Shown in pieces: positions 11,303 through 22,925 of a stretch of 64,000 bases of DNA. The translations under genes and the position numbers were made by a program. The stretch lies in assembly GCA_026008535.1 (NCBI GenBank), contig BRKX01000011.1, positions 18,050,001 through 18,114,000 of the forward strand, written 5' to 3'. This DNA comes from Perilla frutescens. Lineage: Eukaryota; Streptophyta; Magnoliopsida; Lamiales; Lamiaceae. The first letter of the stretch is position 1. Each line of letters begins with the position of its first letter. Below the pieces are notes generated by a model. The model was not told where the DNA came from. It saw nothing but the letters and a program-made list of their open reading frames with translations, and did no database searches.

Positions 11303-12403
11303 TTTTTTTTTCAAAAACACCCCTAAAAGGAGTGGGGCATTCGGCACCATGCCCAGCTTGTATATAACTTGCAAATCATCTCGTACAAAGTTATAGGTGG
11401 GATGTGTCCCAAAAGTGAACACACCCCTAACCAAGTACTCGAACTAGAAGCAAAGAAACAACTCAAAGAGGATATATCCACAGACCGGATGCTAACCCCA
11501 AAAACCAAATGAAATATATAACCTGAAGCACAGCCCGAGAAAGACTGAAACTCCAAACAAGAACCAACATAAAATGGGAACAAGAAATAAATGAAAAAAT
11601 CATCATCTAACTATATCTAAAACGAAAATTGGGATAACCCAACTGATCCATCCTCACCAAGGAGAGCAAATATCGTGGAGCAGAACCTGAATCATAAAAG
11701 GTGAGTGTAGGGGTCTGAAACCCCCCTACCTGCAAGAAAGTCTGCAGCCTGATTCCCCTCAAGGTGGATGTGGGAGAACCGAACATGTCGCCCGCAGTAC
11801 CACAATCAAATGGACGTCAACATGTGCCGAGTCACAGCCGAACCGGGCTGACCTGACTGCAACACCGACACCACTGAGGTAGCATCCATCTCAATCCAGA
11901 TATGATCTGAATACTGCACCACGAGTCTCAACCCATGAAGTAGAGCCTGGAACTCCGCGTCAAAACTCGATGCAGCCCGAAGGGGCATGCAGAAACCTGC
12001 CAGAAGGGAACCCGAGGAATCCTGAACCAAACCTCCCCCACCTGCCTTCATCTGAAGATCGGTCGAATAAGAACCATCCGTATTGAGTTTGACCCACGGT
12101 GCCTCAGGAGGTCGCCACGACATCATTCGAGACCGGAGAGATCTCGGAACAAGGTCAGAGACGGGCATGAAAGGCACCTGCGGATAGCAGCCCAACCAAT
12201 GCTGTGGAAGGAGCTTCCCGGATGAAACCAAAAGTCGGAGATGACGCTTAACCTGCCAAACAATGTGAGAGACGAGGAAAGGAACCCCGCGATGTTTGCG
12301 GCTGTTCCTCTCCGTCCAAAGAAACAAAAAAGCAAGGCAAGGAAGCAAGAAACTGATGTGCTTCGGAGAGGATTGTGGATACAACCCCCGCCAAAACCCA
12401 AGA
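11303..12403 (-). mobile_element. 5'-truncated non-LTR retrotransposon (LINE), minus strand
   Basis: On the minus strand this insert ends in a poly-A tail (poly-T at 11302-11311 on the plus strand) and is bounded by 16 bp duplications at 11287-11302 and 12404-12419. The coding part is the end of a LINE ORF2 with an RNase H domain. The 3' untranslated part (about 11313-11670) matches 19084-19450 closely, a second insertion of the same family. Truncation at the 5' side and a duplicated target are the normal outcome of LINE integration. Confidence 0.9.
11691..12384 (-). pseudogene. LINE ORF2 C-terminus with RNase H domain (one nonsense codon)
   Basis: The frame runs on the minus strand from 12384 to a TGA at 11806-11808 and then continues in the same frame to about 11691. 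It shows a basic linker (LWTERNSRKHRG) followed by a plant LINE-type RNase H (RVT_3 family): PWVKLNTDGSYS with the first catalytic Asp, SFDAEFQALLHGL with the Glu, WIEMDATSVV with the second Asp, and after the stop EGNQAADFLAGRG with the last Asp. All four catalytic acidic residues are therefore visible. The reverse transcriptase and endonuclease parts are missing because of 5' truncation. RNase H would degrade the RNA strand during target-primed reverse transcription. This copy cannot make a complete protein. Confidence 0.85.
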
Positions 12404-12419
12404 TCAATTATTTAAATCT
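12404..12419. repeat. Target-site duplication of the LINE (right copy)
   Basis: TCAATTATTTAAATCT is the partner of 11287-11302, with one mismatch. Confidence 0.85.
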
Positions 12420-12974
12420 AAACATAAGGAATCTTGTAAGATCACCAATTCACCGTCCCTTTCACGAAATATTAAAAGAATTTGGGATTTCCTAATTTAT
12501 CTCATTAAGTGCTCTTTCACGAATTAGGGAATCCCTAGCTAATTCAGTCAAATCTAGTATATCATCTTGAAACGTAAATATATATAGGGTATAGATTGGT
12601 AAAATCATGCGTATGGGAGCCATTTTCCCTCTATGAATAGAAATATAATTGTCATTTAAATATTGTATTCTTCTTTTATATCCATCTCCGTGAAAAAGTT
12701 TAAGAGTTTGCCCCTTTTTTCATATTACAATATTACATATAGCATATAATTATAGTTGTTGATATTTTTCTTTGTTTTCCTCCCATATTTTTCTTATAAT
12801 TCAAGAAATGATATATAGTCTAAGGTGAAGATGACTCAAATGACGAAACATCCAATTGGACAAACAAGATGAATCATAAATTCAAAATTATCAGTGTAGT
12901 TTGAAGGTAATCTAGAAAAATGAGATGATAGTTGTATATTTTACATAACTTTTGGACATGTTATGATAGCTTTT
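12420..12974. other. AT-rich DNA without a recognisable gene
   Basis: I see nothing I can name between the LINE and the LTR relic that follows. Confidence 0.4.
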
Positions 12975-13216
12975 ATCTTAAGAAGTTGTGTAATTTACTA
13001 GCTTTTGTGTCTAAATTCCTATCATTTGGTGTTTTTTAATGTGTTTGCGAGTTTTGCAGCTAAAGTGACGGAATTGTTGAATATTTGGTGCAAAATGATT
13101 ACATTAGAGTTGAAAACAGTCGAGGAATGATTTAATTAGGCCTTGGGCATAATTAATTATTTAACTAAAGCTCAATGGAGTGGATTAAGTGAAAAAAGTC
13201 CGTCAAAATCCGAAGT
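12975..13216 (+). repeat. Athila/Tat-like solo LTR relic, piece 1 of 3 (left boundary approximate)
   Basis: This piece, 22926-23286 and 36678-37553 join into one LTR-like sequence of about 1.45 kb once the two nested elements are removed. The join is supported by target-site duplications at both breaks. The family is recognised by its second copy at 47161-48380, which shares the ggaccgaccaagtga block and the ending AATAAATAGCATGTCA. No internal coding region accompanies it, which fits a solo LTR. The exact first base is uncertain. Confidence 0.6.
13212..13216. repeat. Target-site duplication of the copia element (left)
   Basis: GAAGT here and GAAGC at 22926-22930 flank the element, 4 of 5 bases identical. 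Confidence 0.65.
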
Positions 13217-14637
13217 TGTTGGGGTTTTTGTCGAATTGAACCACCGTAGGATCTAATTGGATGTTTATTAATCCTAATGTCATGTAGATCATAATTTTAT
13301 GCAACACATACGTTTTAATTAACCAAGTTTAATTAACATGCAAAGCCGGTTTAATCGATTCTACTAAAGTGGAAACATAGAGATCGAAAAATGACTTACA
13401 AATTAAACGACGGGTTGAGGACAAGATTCAAGGTCTAATCTTGATGTTATATGTATGAAAAACGATGCCCCCACTGTGATATTCCACTCCTTGATCTTCT
13501 GCTGTATTATCGGACTGAATCTAGTTTCAGGGTGGGTTGAAATCTACTAGATCGGTATGGAATCTATGGAGATAAAGAGAACACAAGAGGGCTGATTTTG
13601 CAGTAGTAAATTTCGAACTCCCCACCCTCTTATTTATAAGGGGGTGGTCAAAATTCAGTGTCCCAACCTTACTGAGTTTGGGCCTCTATCTCTTTTTCTA
13701 TCTCAATCCATTAAAGTCATATTGGGCTACAACATGGATTTAGAAGAATATTAAATTGGTCTGCTAATTTATTTAATTTCCAATATCCAATAAACTTAGG
13801 ATATTATTAAATAAATTAAGTATTATTTTTATTCCACTAAAAAATAATATTGACCTACCAATTTAATACATATTTCTGAATATGCTTTCTCCTTTAGTCC
13901 AGCTATTCCCCGTGTTTAAGATATAATGCCCATTATATAATTATGTAAGCTTCTGACAGCTATAATTAATTAATATCTTATCCTTGAGTAGTACCACACA
14001 AGCTTTACTCATGTACATAATAAATTCCACCTGCAGGGTTTCAACATGAACTTGTGTTTCCTCAAGAGGACACCATCAACCTGGCGTATTAGGATACGGT
14101 GCCCCTACATATTGCACGACCCATCATAAATGTAAATGTCACAACCCAAGATATCGAGATTATTAATTCTATGAAAGAATCTCACCATTTGATAAATCAA
14201 AGCTGCAAACACTACACGTATATGTCCGCCAAGATATAGGGGTTAAGAACCCGAACTCTGTGGATTCTTATTCTATCATTTAAGGTCAGAATAGAGAATA
14301 GAATCCTAAGTAGATCCTCCTCAATACACTTGCCCATGTACTAGAATAATCAGCTAGTCTAGATAAACCAACTATCAGATTATTTTACGGTGTACCGATG
14401 GTGGGTTCAAGGCCATCTAAGCCGTGAGCTCTTTGATACATTACAAAAAACCGATGATATGATCTAATCATGTATTTACCCACACCATATCATCTACAAT
14501 GTAAGTATAGTGAACATGCATGTAAATATAACAATTTAAATGCAAATAGTGACTACAATTGTATTCATTCTATATCATCATAAAACATCATCAATAATGT
14601 ATACAAAAGACAGGTCTTCTAGTATACAAAACCAACA
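13217..14637 (-). repeat. 3' LTR of the minus-strand copia element
   Basis: On the plus strand it begins TGTTGGGG and ends CCAACA, a perfect short inverted terminal pair, and is 1421 bp long. It aligns along its length with 21506-22925 and with 45581-47025 (reversed). A TATA-like site lies at 13631-13638. Confidence 0.93.
13631..13638 (-). promoter_or_regulatory. TATA box of the copia LTR
   Basis: TATAAATA on the minus strand lies in a short GC-flanked context (CCCCTTATAAATAAGAGGG). The related LTR at 45581-47025 has TATATATAA at the matching place (46582-46590). Confidence 0.55.
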
Positions 14638-14648
14638 ATCTCCCACTT
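14638..14648 (-). other. Polypurine tract of the minus-strand copia element
   Basis: AAGTGGGAGAT on the minus strand directly abuts the 3' LTR. The same tract precedes the related LTR at 45581. Confidence 0.85.
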
Positions 14649-14712
14649 ATACTTGAATCATGCATTTCAAATATAAAACAAACTGGCTAACTCTCCAACT
14701 CTAACTAAAATC

Positions 14713-15240
14713 TCAAACGGCAACCCTGGGTCTGCATCTCACTCCCATTTTCTCCACGTGACCATAAAAGGTCTTAGCTGGAAGGCTCTTCATGAATGGA
14801 TCAGCCAAATTGTCCTCCGATGCAATCTTGACCATTGCCACATCTTCTCTCTTAATGATTTCTTGTATAAGATGGTACTTTCTCTCTATATGTTTACTTA
14901 CCTTATGGGCTCTGGGTTCCTTTGAATTTGCCACTGCACCAGAGTTATCACAATATACCGTGATACTCTTAGGCAAATCAGGAACCACGCTCAAGTCCAA
15001 CAAGAAGCTCTTGAGCCAGACAGCCTCTTTTGCAGCCTCAAAGGCAGCTACATATTCGGCCTCCATGGTGAAATCCGCAATGCATTTATGCTTTATGCTC
15101 CTCCATGCAATGGCCCCGCCTCCCAAGGTAAACACATAACCCGAGGTAGATTTACTCTGATCTTTATCGAATTGAAAATCTCAATCCGTGTAACCCAAAG
15201 GCCCTAGACTATCAGAGCGGTATACCAGCTTATAATCTCA
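14713..15240 (-). pseudogene. pol: RNase H region of the minus-strand copia element
   Basis: The frame at 14713-15135 reads FTLGGGAIAWRSIKHKC, FTMEAEYVAAFEAAKEA (catalytic Glu), ITVYCDNSGAVANSKEP (Asp) and HIERKYHLIQEII, up to the polyprotein end. Upstream, GYTD then a stop then DFQFDKDQSKSTSGY supplies the first Asp in the same reading direction. This is a typical copia RNase H. The nonsense codon between them and the break from RT show decay. The termination at 14713 lies 65 bases from the polypurine tract. Confidence 0.88.
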
Positions 15241-15288
15241 AGTCATTTTCAGGTACTTGAGAATATTCTTAACCGCAGTCCGATGGCC

Positions 15289-16240
15289 TTATCCAGGGTT
15301 AGACTGATATCTACTTACCATGCCAACTGCATAGCATATATCAGGTCTATTGCATAGCATAGCATACATAAGGCTTCCCACAGCCGAAGCATATGAAACG
15401 CCCTTCATCTCATCTATCTCAGCCTGCGTGTGGGGACACATCTCCTTGGATAGATGAATTCCATGCCTGAAATGTATGAAACCTTTCTTGGAATCCTGCC
15501 TGTTGAATCTAGCTAGCACTGTGTAGATATATATCACCTGGGATAGGCACAATATCCTTTTCTGGGGATCTCGAATTATCTTGATGCCAAGGACGTGTCT
15601 GGCTTCTCCTAAATCTTTCATATTGAACTGCTTGGACAACCACACCCTTATGTTAGATAATACTTTCTTACTGTTTCCAATAAGCAAGATATCATCAACA
15701 TATAGCACGAGAAAAGCCACCACGTTTCCGTCACACTTTTTGTACACACAGCTCTCATCCGGACATTGCACGAATCCATATGACTGGATAACCTTATCAA
15801 AATGGATGTTCTAAGACCTTGACGCCTGCTTAAGTCCATAAATGGATCTCTTAAGCTTGCACACTAAGTACTCTTGGCCTTCAGCAATGAAACTCTCTAG
15901 TTGCTTCATGTGGATGTTTTCCTCAAGACTTCCATTTAGGAAAGCTGTCTTGACATCTATCTATCAAATCTCATAATCCAAATGAGCAGCAATTGACAAG
16001 AGAATCCGGATTGACTTAAGTATGGCTACAGGTGAAAAGGTTTCCTCATAATCGATCCCTTCTTTCTGAGTGTACCCTTTCGCCACTAATCTTACCTTAA
16101 AGGTTTTAACCTTCTCGTCAGGTCCTCTTTTGCGTTTGTAGACCCACTTACATCCAATTGGTTTTATCCCATCTTGTGGTTCTACAAGCTCCCAGACTTG
16201 ATTGTGATCTAGATCAAATCTCAGATTTCATTGCAGATTT
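15289..16240 (-). pseudogene. pol: Reverse transcriptase region of the minus-strand copia element
   Basis: Reading leftward from 16240, broken frames give GCKWVYKRKRGPDEKV, VRLVAKGYTQKEGIDYEETF and then two stops at DYEI. They continue with MDVKTAFLNGSLEENI and KRSIYGLKQAS. The frame at 15771-15289 gives CPDESCVYKK, the catalytic YVDDILLIGN and the connection region GVSYASAVGSLMYAML. The Tyr-Val-Asp-Asp core is intact. Nonsense codons near 15960 and a frameshift near 15810 inactivate it. The gene lies between integrase and RNase H as in all copia elements. Confidence 0.88.
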
Positions 16241-16417
16241 CCAAGAATCTGCATCTTTGTCTTGGATCGCTTCATCATAGGTCCTGGAATCCAATTCATT
16301 TAGTCCTTCAGGGAAATATGAAGATTCATCCAAACCAATGAATCTGTCAGGTTGACGTACAACCCTTCCACTGTGACGAGGCAGTTCTCGTGTATCTGTG
16401 ACACATTGTGTAGTATT

Positions 16418-17370
16418 TTATGGTTCCTCTTCTTGTACTGTTGGTGTTAGATTCAAATTTTCCCCTCGAAGCTCCTCGATTACTATCTCACTTCTCGACT
16501 TGTGATTTATCACATAGTCTTCCTCTAACAATCGAGCATTGGTACTCATAATGATCTTCTGATCCTTAGGACTATAAAATGAACCACCTTTCGTTCCTTT
16601 GGGATATCCAACAAACAGTCTAACATCCGTACGTGGTGCCAGCTTATCAGCTTCCTTATCCAGCACATGTGCTGGACTACCCCAAATCCGAAAATGTCCA
16701 AGACTGGGCTTTCGTCCAGTCCAAAGTTCTGTGGGCGTAGATGGGACTGATTTTGATGGAACCACGTTAAGGATATAGGATGCCGTTTCCAAAGCATATC
16801 CCCAGAACAAAATAGGCAAATTTGAATATCTCATCATTGATCTAACCATCTCTAACAATGTTCTGTTCCTTCTCTCCGCCACGCCGTTCTGCTGTGGTGT
16901 GCCAGGCGCAGTCAACTGAGATGTAATCCCATTCTCTGCCAAGTAGTCCCTAAATTCATTTGAGAGGTACTCACCACCACGATCAGACTGTAGTGATTTG
17001 ATACTTTTACCTGTACGTCTTTCCACTTCCGCTCCGATTTCTTTGAAAATCTTAAATGATTCTTACTTACGCCATGACAAGTATATGTATCCATATCTTA
17101 AGTAATCATCAATGAACGTGATAAAATACTCATACCCTCATCGAGCCTTAACTGACATAGGGCCACATAAGTCAGAGTGAATCAAATCTAATACATCTTC
17201 AGATCTATTCCCTTTATTCTTAAAGGGTCGCTTGGTCATTTTACCTTCCAAACAGGATTCATACAAAGAGAATGATTCTAGGACCAATAAAGACAAGGGC
17301 CCATCGTCTACTAGTCTTTGTATCCATTTAAGGTTAATGTGACCGAGCCTAAGATGCCAAAGATATGTTT
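16418..17370 (-). pseudogene. pol: Integrase region of the minus-strand copia element
   Basis: From 17370 leftward: HLRLGHINLKWI (zinc-binding His), then C(L)EGKMTKRPF, HSDLCGPM, FITFIDDYLRYGYIY (first catalytic Asp). In the frame 17026-16418 come LQSDRGGEYLS (second Asp), TPQQNGVAERRNRTLLEM (Glu), and the downstream GYPKGTKGGSFYSPKDQKI block. Stops occur in the N-terminal half. This integrase would insert the element cDNA. Confidence 0.88.
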
Positions 17371-17977
17371 AATTCATTTCCGAAGGTTCTTTTCGTCTGT
17401 TAGGGTTTATGATCGATGTATTCAGTAAATACATTTGCGTAATGTTTTGCATAGGATTGAGTAAATAAAGATGTCCATCCAATGTGTCAGAACAGATAAA
17501 ATATTTACCACTAAAGATAACAACCTTGTTATCAAAAGAAACAAAATATCCATCCATAAAAAGTTTAGAAACTGAAATCAAGTTTCGCCTAAAACCAGGC
17601 ACATAAAGACAATCTTTCAAAACTAAAATCCTATCACTACTAAAAGATAAGGTGACGTCTCCCACTGCAACTGCCGCCACTTTCGTGGAATTGCCCATGT
17701 AGACTGAAATCTCTCCATCACTCAGCTGTCTTTTTACTAGGAACCCCTGTAAAGACATGTAAACATGATCTGTAGCTCCAATATCTACTACCCATGACTG
17801 AGTAGAACAAGTAGCTAAACATGTTTCAATGATGAGAGTTTGAGACATACTCTTATTCTTCTTCTTGTTAGGACAATCCACCTTCCAGTGACCTGGCTGG
17901 CCGCACTTGAAGCACTTTGTTTTTGACTTAAATTCCTCGGGATGAATCTTAGTCTTGGGCTTCTTCACCTTAGGCAC
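17369..17977 (-). pseudogene. gag-pol: Zinc knuckle and protease region of the minus-strand copia element
   Basis: The frame shows a CCHC knuckle, CFKCGQPGHWKVDC (residues about 23-36), a lysine-rich spacer, and the protease block WVVDIGATDHVYMS at residues about 62-75. The active site normally reads Asp-Ser-Gly. Here the Ser is Ile, so even an expressed product should be impaired. GDVTLSFSSDRILVLKDCLYVPGFRRNLISVSKL is the usual continuation toward the integrase zinc domain. The frame overlaps the integrase start at 17370. Confidence 0.85.
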
Positions 17978-18658
17978 CTCCTCTGTAGCTTCTTTGGTGC
18001 GTTCATCTTCTTCCTTTTAGCACCGGAAAAATACGCCCTATTTTCAGCTAAGTGTGTCTCTGGATTTCCCTTCTGAAGTAACTCAGCCGCCTGAAGATCT
18101 ATGAGCAGTTCAGATAAGGTAACGTCCTTCTTTATCATGTTGAAGTCTAATCTGCTCAAACTTCGGGGACTGGTTATAAAGCACAATGTCTATCTGAGAC
18201 TCGGCATCCAGATCTCCATCTAAGGTCTCGATCTCAGCTAGATAACTCATCATACTAAAAACGTGATCCCTTACAGGTGTGGAATCAACCATTTTCATGC
18301 TCATCAGTTTCTTCATCGCCAAATAGCGCGCCGAGCGGTTCAAGTGATCGAAGAGATCCTTAAGATTGTACATGGCATCATAAGCAGTCTTCATAGACTG
18401 AAGTTGCAGTTGCAGCACATTTGACATAAAATCCAAAATGTAACAGCGTGCAATCTTATCAGACTTGACCCACTTAGCATAGGCCAACCTTTACTCTTCG
18501 CCAGAATTCTCATCTGGCTTCTGAGGACATTCATCTTCAATTACGAATTTGTGTCCTTCCGTAGAGAGAACAAGATTAAGGTTTCGAATCCAGTCATTGT
18601 AATTTTCACCGATTAACTTGTTGTCTTTGAAAATAGAGGATAGGTTGGAGAGTGCCAT
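17965..18658 (-). pseudogene. gag: gag of the minus-strand copia element
   Basis: The protein would begin MALSNLSSIFKDNKLIGENY at 18658, a typical copia gag start (NKLxGxNYxxW). A TAA at about 18488 splits it from WVKSDKIARCYILDFMSNVL and TPVRDHVFSMMSYLAEIETL (18110-18487). A frameshift near 18150 moves it into the frame 17965-18186. The zinc knuckle follows in the next frame. Earlier codons in the open frame (18688-18659) belong to the leader. The domain is the UBN2-type copia gag. Confidence 0.85.
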
Positions 18659-19068
18659 GATGATATAGAATAATTGAAAAGTAAACATGCAGTATAGTTA
18701 CAAACTTTAGGATACTCACATATAATCACAAATCTCAAAAAATTATATCTAATCCACCGACATTTTAAAAATATTTCTTATAAGCCACGTTAGTGTGGAC
18801 ATTTATAAAATTCATTCTTAAACAGGTAAAACCACCTTTAATTTACCTCCAGTCAAATTTCCTTATGACAAGTAAATTAATAGTCAGAAATTACCACGGT
18901 TGTGTAATCTTCCAATTAATAAGCCACGTTAGTGTAGACATTTATTAATAAATTACACATAAGTGTGAACATTATCATCTTAGCACCAAGTGTACTATTT
19001 CGAACCCCCTGCTCCAGTTGGAGGAGTCAGTTTGTTCTAGTAGTGTTCTACAACTATCTTGATTCAGA

Positions 19069-19083
19069 AGTTTAATTTCTAGA
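19069..19083. repeat. Target-site duplication of the small LINE insert (left)
   Basis: AGTTTAATTTCTAGA is repeated exactly at 19460-19474, directly after the poly-A tail. Confidence 0.95.
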
Positions 19084-19459
19084 TATTTGCTCTCCCTTGT
19101 GAGGATGGATCAGTTAGGTTATCCCAACTTTCATTTTAGATATAGTTAGATGATGATGTTCCACATTTGTGCTTTGGTTTTGTATCTTATTTGTTCTTGT
19201 TTGGAGTTACAGTCCATCTTGGGTTGTGCTTCAATTTATGTATTTCATTTGGGTTTTGGGGTTAGCATCCAGTCTGTGGATGCATCCCCTTTTAGCTGTT
19301 GTTATGTTTCTAGTTCGAGTACTTGGTTAGGGGTGTGTTCTCTTTTGGGACACATTCTACCTATGACTTTGTATAAGACGATTTGTGTTTTATATACAGG
19401 CTGGGCATGGTGCCGAATGCCCCACCCCTTCTAGGGGTGCTTTTCTAGAAAAAAAAAAC
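19084..19459 (+). mobile_element. 5'-truncated LINE 3' end inserted in the copia leader
   Basis: 376 bp bounded by a perfect 15 bp duplication and ending in a run of A (19449-19458). The sequence matches the 3' untranslated part of the LINE at 11313-11670 (opposite strand). Both include the same small frame that looks coding (TWLGVCSLLGHI...), but this lies outside the RNase H ORF and is not supported as a gene. Confidence 0.93.
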
Positions 19460-19474
19460 AGTTTAATTTCTAGA
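19460..19474. repeat. Target-site duplication of the small LINE insert (right)
   Basis: Exact copy of 19069-19083. Confidence 0.95.
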
Positions 19475-20369
19475 GATAACAGTGATATGACACATCCGTT
19501 ATGGAGAAAGACCTATTGTCAACTCGCATGTTAATCACATCTCAATTAAACCAAATTAATGGAGACCGTTTGAGATTTCTACATACTTTGGTATGAATCT
19601 CTCCTACTTAGTTATTTAAAGTTGAGGTTTCATTTTATCCCATCGTAAAACATGCAAACATCACATAAAATGATAAAACACCATTGCATGCTTCAAACAA
19701 CATAATAAACAATAATAATAAAAATCAACTATCATTGCTTATATCTCATATTGCTGAATGAGATAAAATTGGAAAGTAAACTCCGGAAACTCGGGCATGG
19801 CCGTCCCCCCCATCATTGCGCATCGCCGAAAACCCTAGCTTCAATTAGGGTTTCGGGACGTGAATCAGTGATACTTCCTTTCTTGAGATGTACTACTCTC
19901 CTTTTTTGAGTTGATCTTCAAACTTTATTCAATATTGAATATCTATTCCTTAAAGGAAAAATCTAATATATCTAGAATAAAATTACAACTCAAAAACTTG
20001 GTCTAACAGTTTTATTTATATTACATTAAAACAACATAAAATAAAATCTAGACCTAATCCATGGAGTTTCTCATGGATTAAAATCACGTAGTCAAACCGG
20101 CATACGATCCATCATACATCCAACATAATTAAAACATACATCACATAATTAAGGAGTCATGATAGTCGGTAACTCTGCAAACAAGTCAGTCTATAAATCC
20201 AACAATCATAATTACATGATTAGCTTAAAATAACATATGATATCCACACATGACATAATTTTCGAAAATTTCAATTAATTAAATTAATAATTTTGAAAAT
20301 TGCCACAAGATATAATTTGAAAATTAAATAATTATCCACCAAATTAAATCTTGATAATTTCGAAAATAC

Positions 20370-21420
20370 CATAAAAAAATAAATCTGGAAATTTATTAAA
20401 TTATCCACCAAATTTATTTTTTAATTTTTTAATAACACCCTAACTAATTAATATTTGGAAATCTTGATATAAATCAAAAATCTATCCCAAATATTAGGTA
20501 GGGATCGAAAATATCTAAGATAAAAATCTGAAAATTTGATCCACTTCAAATTCCTTCCAAATTTAAATCTTATTTTCAACCCTATCTAGATTAGAATTAA
20601 ATAATTTATGATATACACCAAAAATTACTTTTCCAATTCTTATCTACTTGATTTTCGAAAATACCTAGAATAAAAATATGGAAATTTGATCCAGTTGAAA
20701 CTCTTTCCAAAGTTCAATTCTATTTTCAAATATTTTTGGATTAGATTTTGTTAACTATTGATATATATATATATCAAAATTACCTTATCCAACTCTAATC
20801 TTCATAGAATTCGAAAATTACAAGGATATTAAATCTGGAAATTTGATCCACTTCAAACTCTTCCAAATTCAATATTATATTTTCAAATTTATCTAGATTA
20901 AAATTAGGTAACTATATGATATACATTAAAAATACCAAATCTAATTCCTACACTCCAAATTTTTGAAACACCTATTGAATAAATCTGGAAATTTGATTTC
21001 AATCAAAAACTCTCCAAATTAAATCCAATAGGACCGAAAATTTCAACAAGAAATTAGGGAAAACAGATATCAAATTTTTGAAAAATTTGATACTCAAATT
21101 TTCGAAACACATATCTTAATTAAATCTGGAAATTTTGATCTACCAAAAATCTATTTCAAATCTAATTAAGACTTGACCGAAAATTACCTAGATTATCATA
21201 AATTTGAATTTTCGATAAAATCAAAACTGCATCCGAATTTGAATCTAAAATTTTCGAAACCTACACTAATTAAATCTGGAAATTTTGACAACATCAAAAA
21301 CCATTCCAAATTTAATATAGTCTGGATAGAATTTTCGAATTACATAAAAAATTCATCCAAGTTTCAAACACCACAATATGAAATACATCAACATATAAAT
21401 CTGAAAATTTAAGCAACATA
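20370..21420. repeat. Diverged tandem array, period about 150 bp, in the copia leader
   Basis: The core AATCTGGAAATTTGATCC and variants recur near 20381, 20528, 20671, 20831, 20981, 21123, 21271 and 21397, mostly 126-160 bases apart. Each is followed by a CAAAnnCT(n)TTCCAAATT block and a TTTTCGAAA-type block. Units differ by indels and many substitutions, so the array is old. It is non-coding on both strands. Confidence 0.75.
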
Positions 21421-21491
21421 AATATTTCATTAAATTTATACATATATTTTGAATTAATCCTAGGATTAAATCTAGAACAGTGCCAAAACCC

Positions 21492-21503
21492 GCTCTGATA
21501 CCA
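21492..21503 (-). other. Primer-binding site of the minus-strand copia element
   Basis: GCTCTGATACCA on the plus strand is the exact reverse complement of TGGTATCAGAGC, the initiator tRNA-Met site. It lies two bases from the 5' LTR edge. Confidence 0.95.
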
Positions 21504-21505
21504 GT

Positions 21506-22925
21506 TATTGGAGTTTTTTCGAATTGAACCGCCGCATGATCTAATTTGATGTTCATTAATCCTAATGTCTTGTAGATCATAAATTTATATAGCACATATG
21601 TTTTAATTAACCGAGTTTAATTAACATGCAAAGACGGTTTAATCAATTCTACTAAAGCGGAAACATAGAGATCGAAAAACAACTTTCAAATTAAACGACA
21701 GGTCGAGGACAAGATTAAAGGTCTAATCTTGCTGCTGTATGTATGAAAAGCGACGCGCCCACTGTGATATTCCACTCCTTGATCTTCTGCTGTATTCCCG
21801 GACTGAATCTAGTTTCAGGGTGGGTTGAAATCTATTAGAACGGTATGGAATCTATGGAGATAAAGAAAACACAAGAGGGCTGATTTTGCAGTAGTAAATT
21901 TCGAACTCCCCACCCTATTTTTTATAAAAGGGTGGTCGAAATTCAGTGTCCCAACTCTATTGGGTTTGGGCCTCTATCTCTTTTTCTATCTCCAGTCCAT
22001 TAAAGCCATATTGGGCTATAACAGGATCTAGAAGAATATTAAATAGGTCCGTTAATTTATTTAATTTTCAATATCCAATAAACTTAGGATATTATTAAAT
22101 AAATTAAGTATTATTTTTATTCCACTAAAAAATAATATTGACCTACCAATTTAATACATATTTCTGAATATGTTTTCTCCTTTAGTCCAGTCATTCTCTG
22201 TGTTTAAGATATAATGCCCATTAATTAATTATGTAAGCTTCTGACAGCTATAATTAATTAATATCTTATCCTTGAGTAGTACCACACAAGCTTTACTTAT
22301 GTACGGAATAAATTCCACCTGCAGGGTTTCAACATGAACTTGTGTTTCCTCAAGAAGACACCATCAACTTGGCGCACCAGGATATGGTGCTCCTATATAT
22401 TGCACAACCCATCATAAATGTAAATGTCACAACCCAAGATATCGATATTATTAATTCTATGAAAGAATCTCACCCTTTGATAAATCAAAGCTGTAAACAC
22501 TACACGTATATGTCCACCAAGATATAGGGGTTAAGAACCCGAACTCTGTGGATTCTTATTCTCTCATTTAAGGTCAGAATAGAGAATAGAATCCTTAGTA
22601 GATCCTCCTCAATACACTTACCCATGTACTAGAATAATCAGCTAGTCTAAATAAACCAACTATCAGATTATTCTACGGTGTACCGATGGTGGGTTTAGGA
22701 CCATCTAAGTCGTGAGCTCTTTGATACATTACAAAGAACCGATGATATGATCTAATAGTGTGTTTACCCACACCATATCATCTACAACGTAAGTATAGTG
22801 AACATGCATGTACATATAACAATTTAAATGTAAATAGTGATTACAATTGTATTCATTCTATATCATCATAAAACATCATCAATAATGTATATAAAAGACA
22901 GGTCTTCTAGTATACAAAACCAACG
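21506..22925 (-). repeat. 5' LTR of the minus-strand copia element
   Basis: This 1420 bp copy aligns with 13217-14637. Its terminal bases are altered (TATTGG and CCAACG instead of TGTTGG and CCAACA). Small reading frames inside it are shadows in LTR sequence. Confidence 0.93.

Larger units (their letters stand above)
18689..21491 (-). other. Long leader between primer-binding site and gag of the copia element
   Basis: About 2.4 kb of leader remain after the inserted LINE is removed. No coding frame is convincing. The gag-proximal part has two copies of the block AAGCCACGTTAGTGTRGACA (18782-18801 and 18922-18941). The distal 1.1 kb is an array of diverged repeats, annotated separately. Confidence 0.7.
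13217..22925 (-). mobile_element. Ty1/copia LTR retrotransposon, minus strand, 9.7 kb, decayed
   Basis: The element has two LTRs of about 1.42 kb, an initiator-Met primer-binding site, a polypurine tract, and gag-protease-integrase-RT-RNase H in copia order, all on the minus strand. It sits inside an Athila/Tat-like LTR relic. The LTR pair differs by roughly 5 to 10 per cent by eye, so the insertion is old. A LINE 3' end (19084-19459) is inserted in its leader. The long LTR and large size recall the Angela/TAR part of copia, but I cannot settle the lineage. Confidence 0.93.

Noticed and set aside
19150..19434. 94-codon frame shared with 11323-11583 as a conserved gene
   Set aside because: The similarity is explained by both being the 3' untranslated end of one LINE family.
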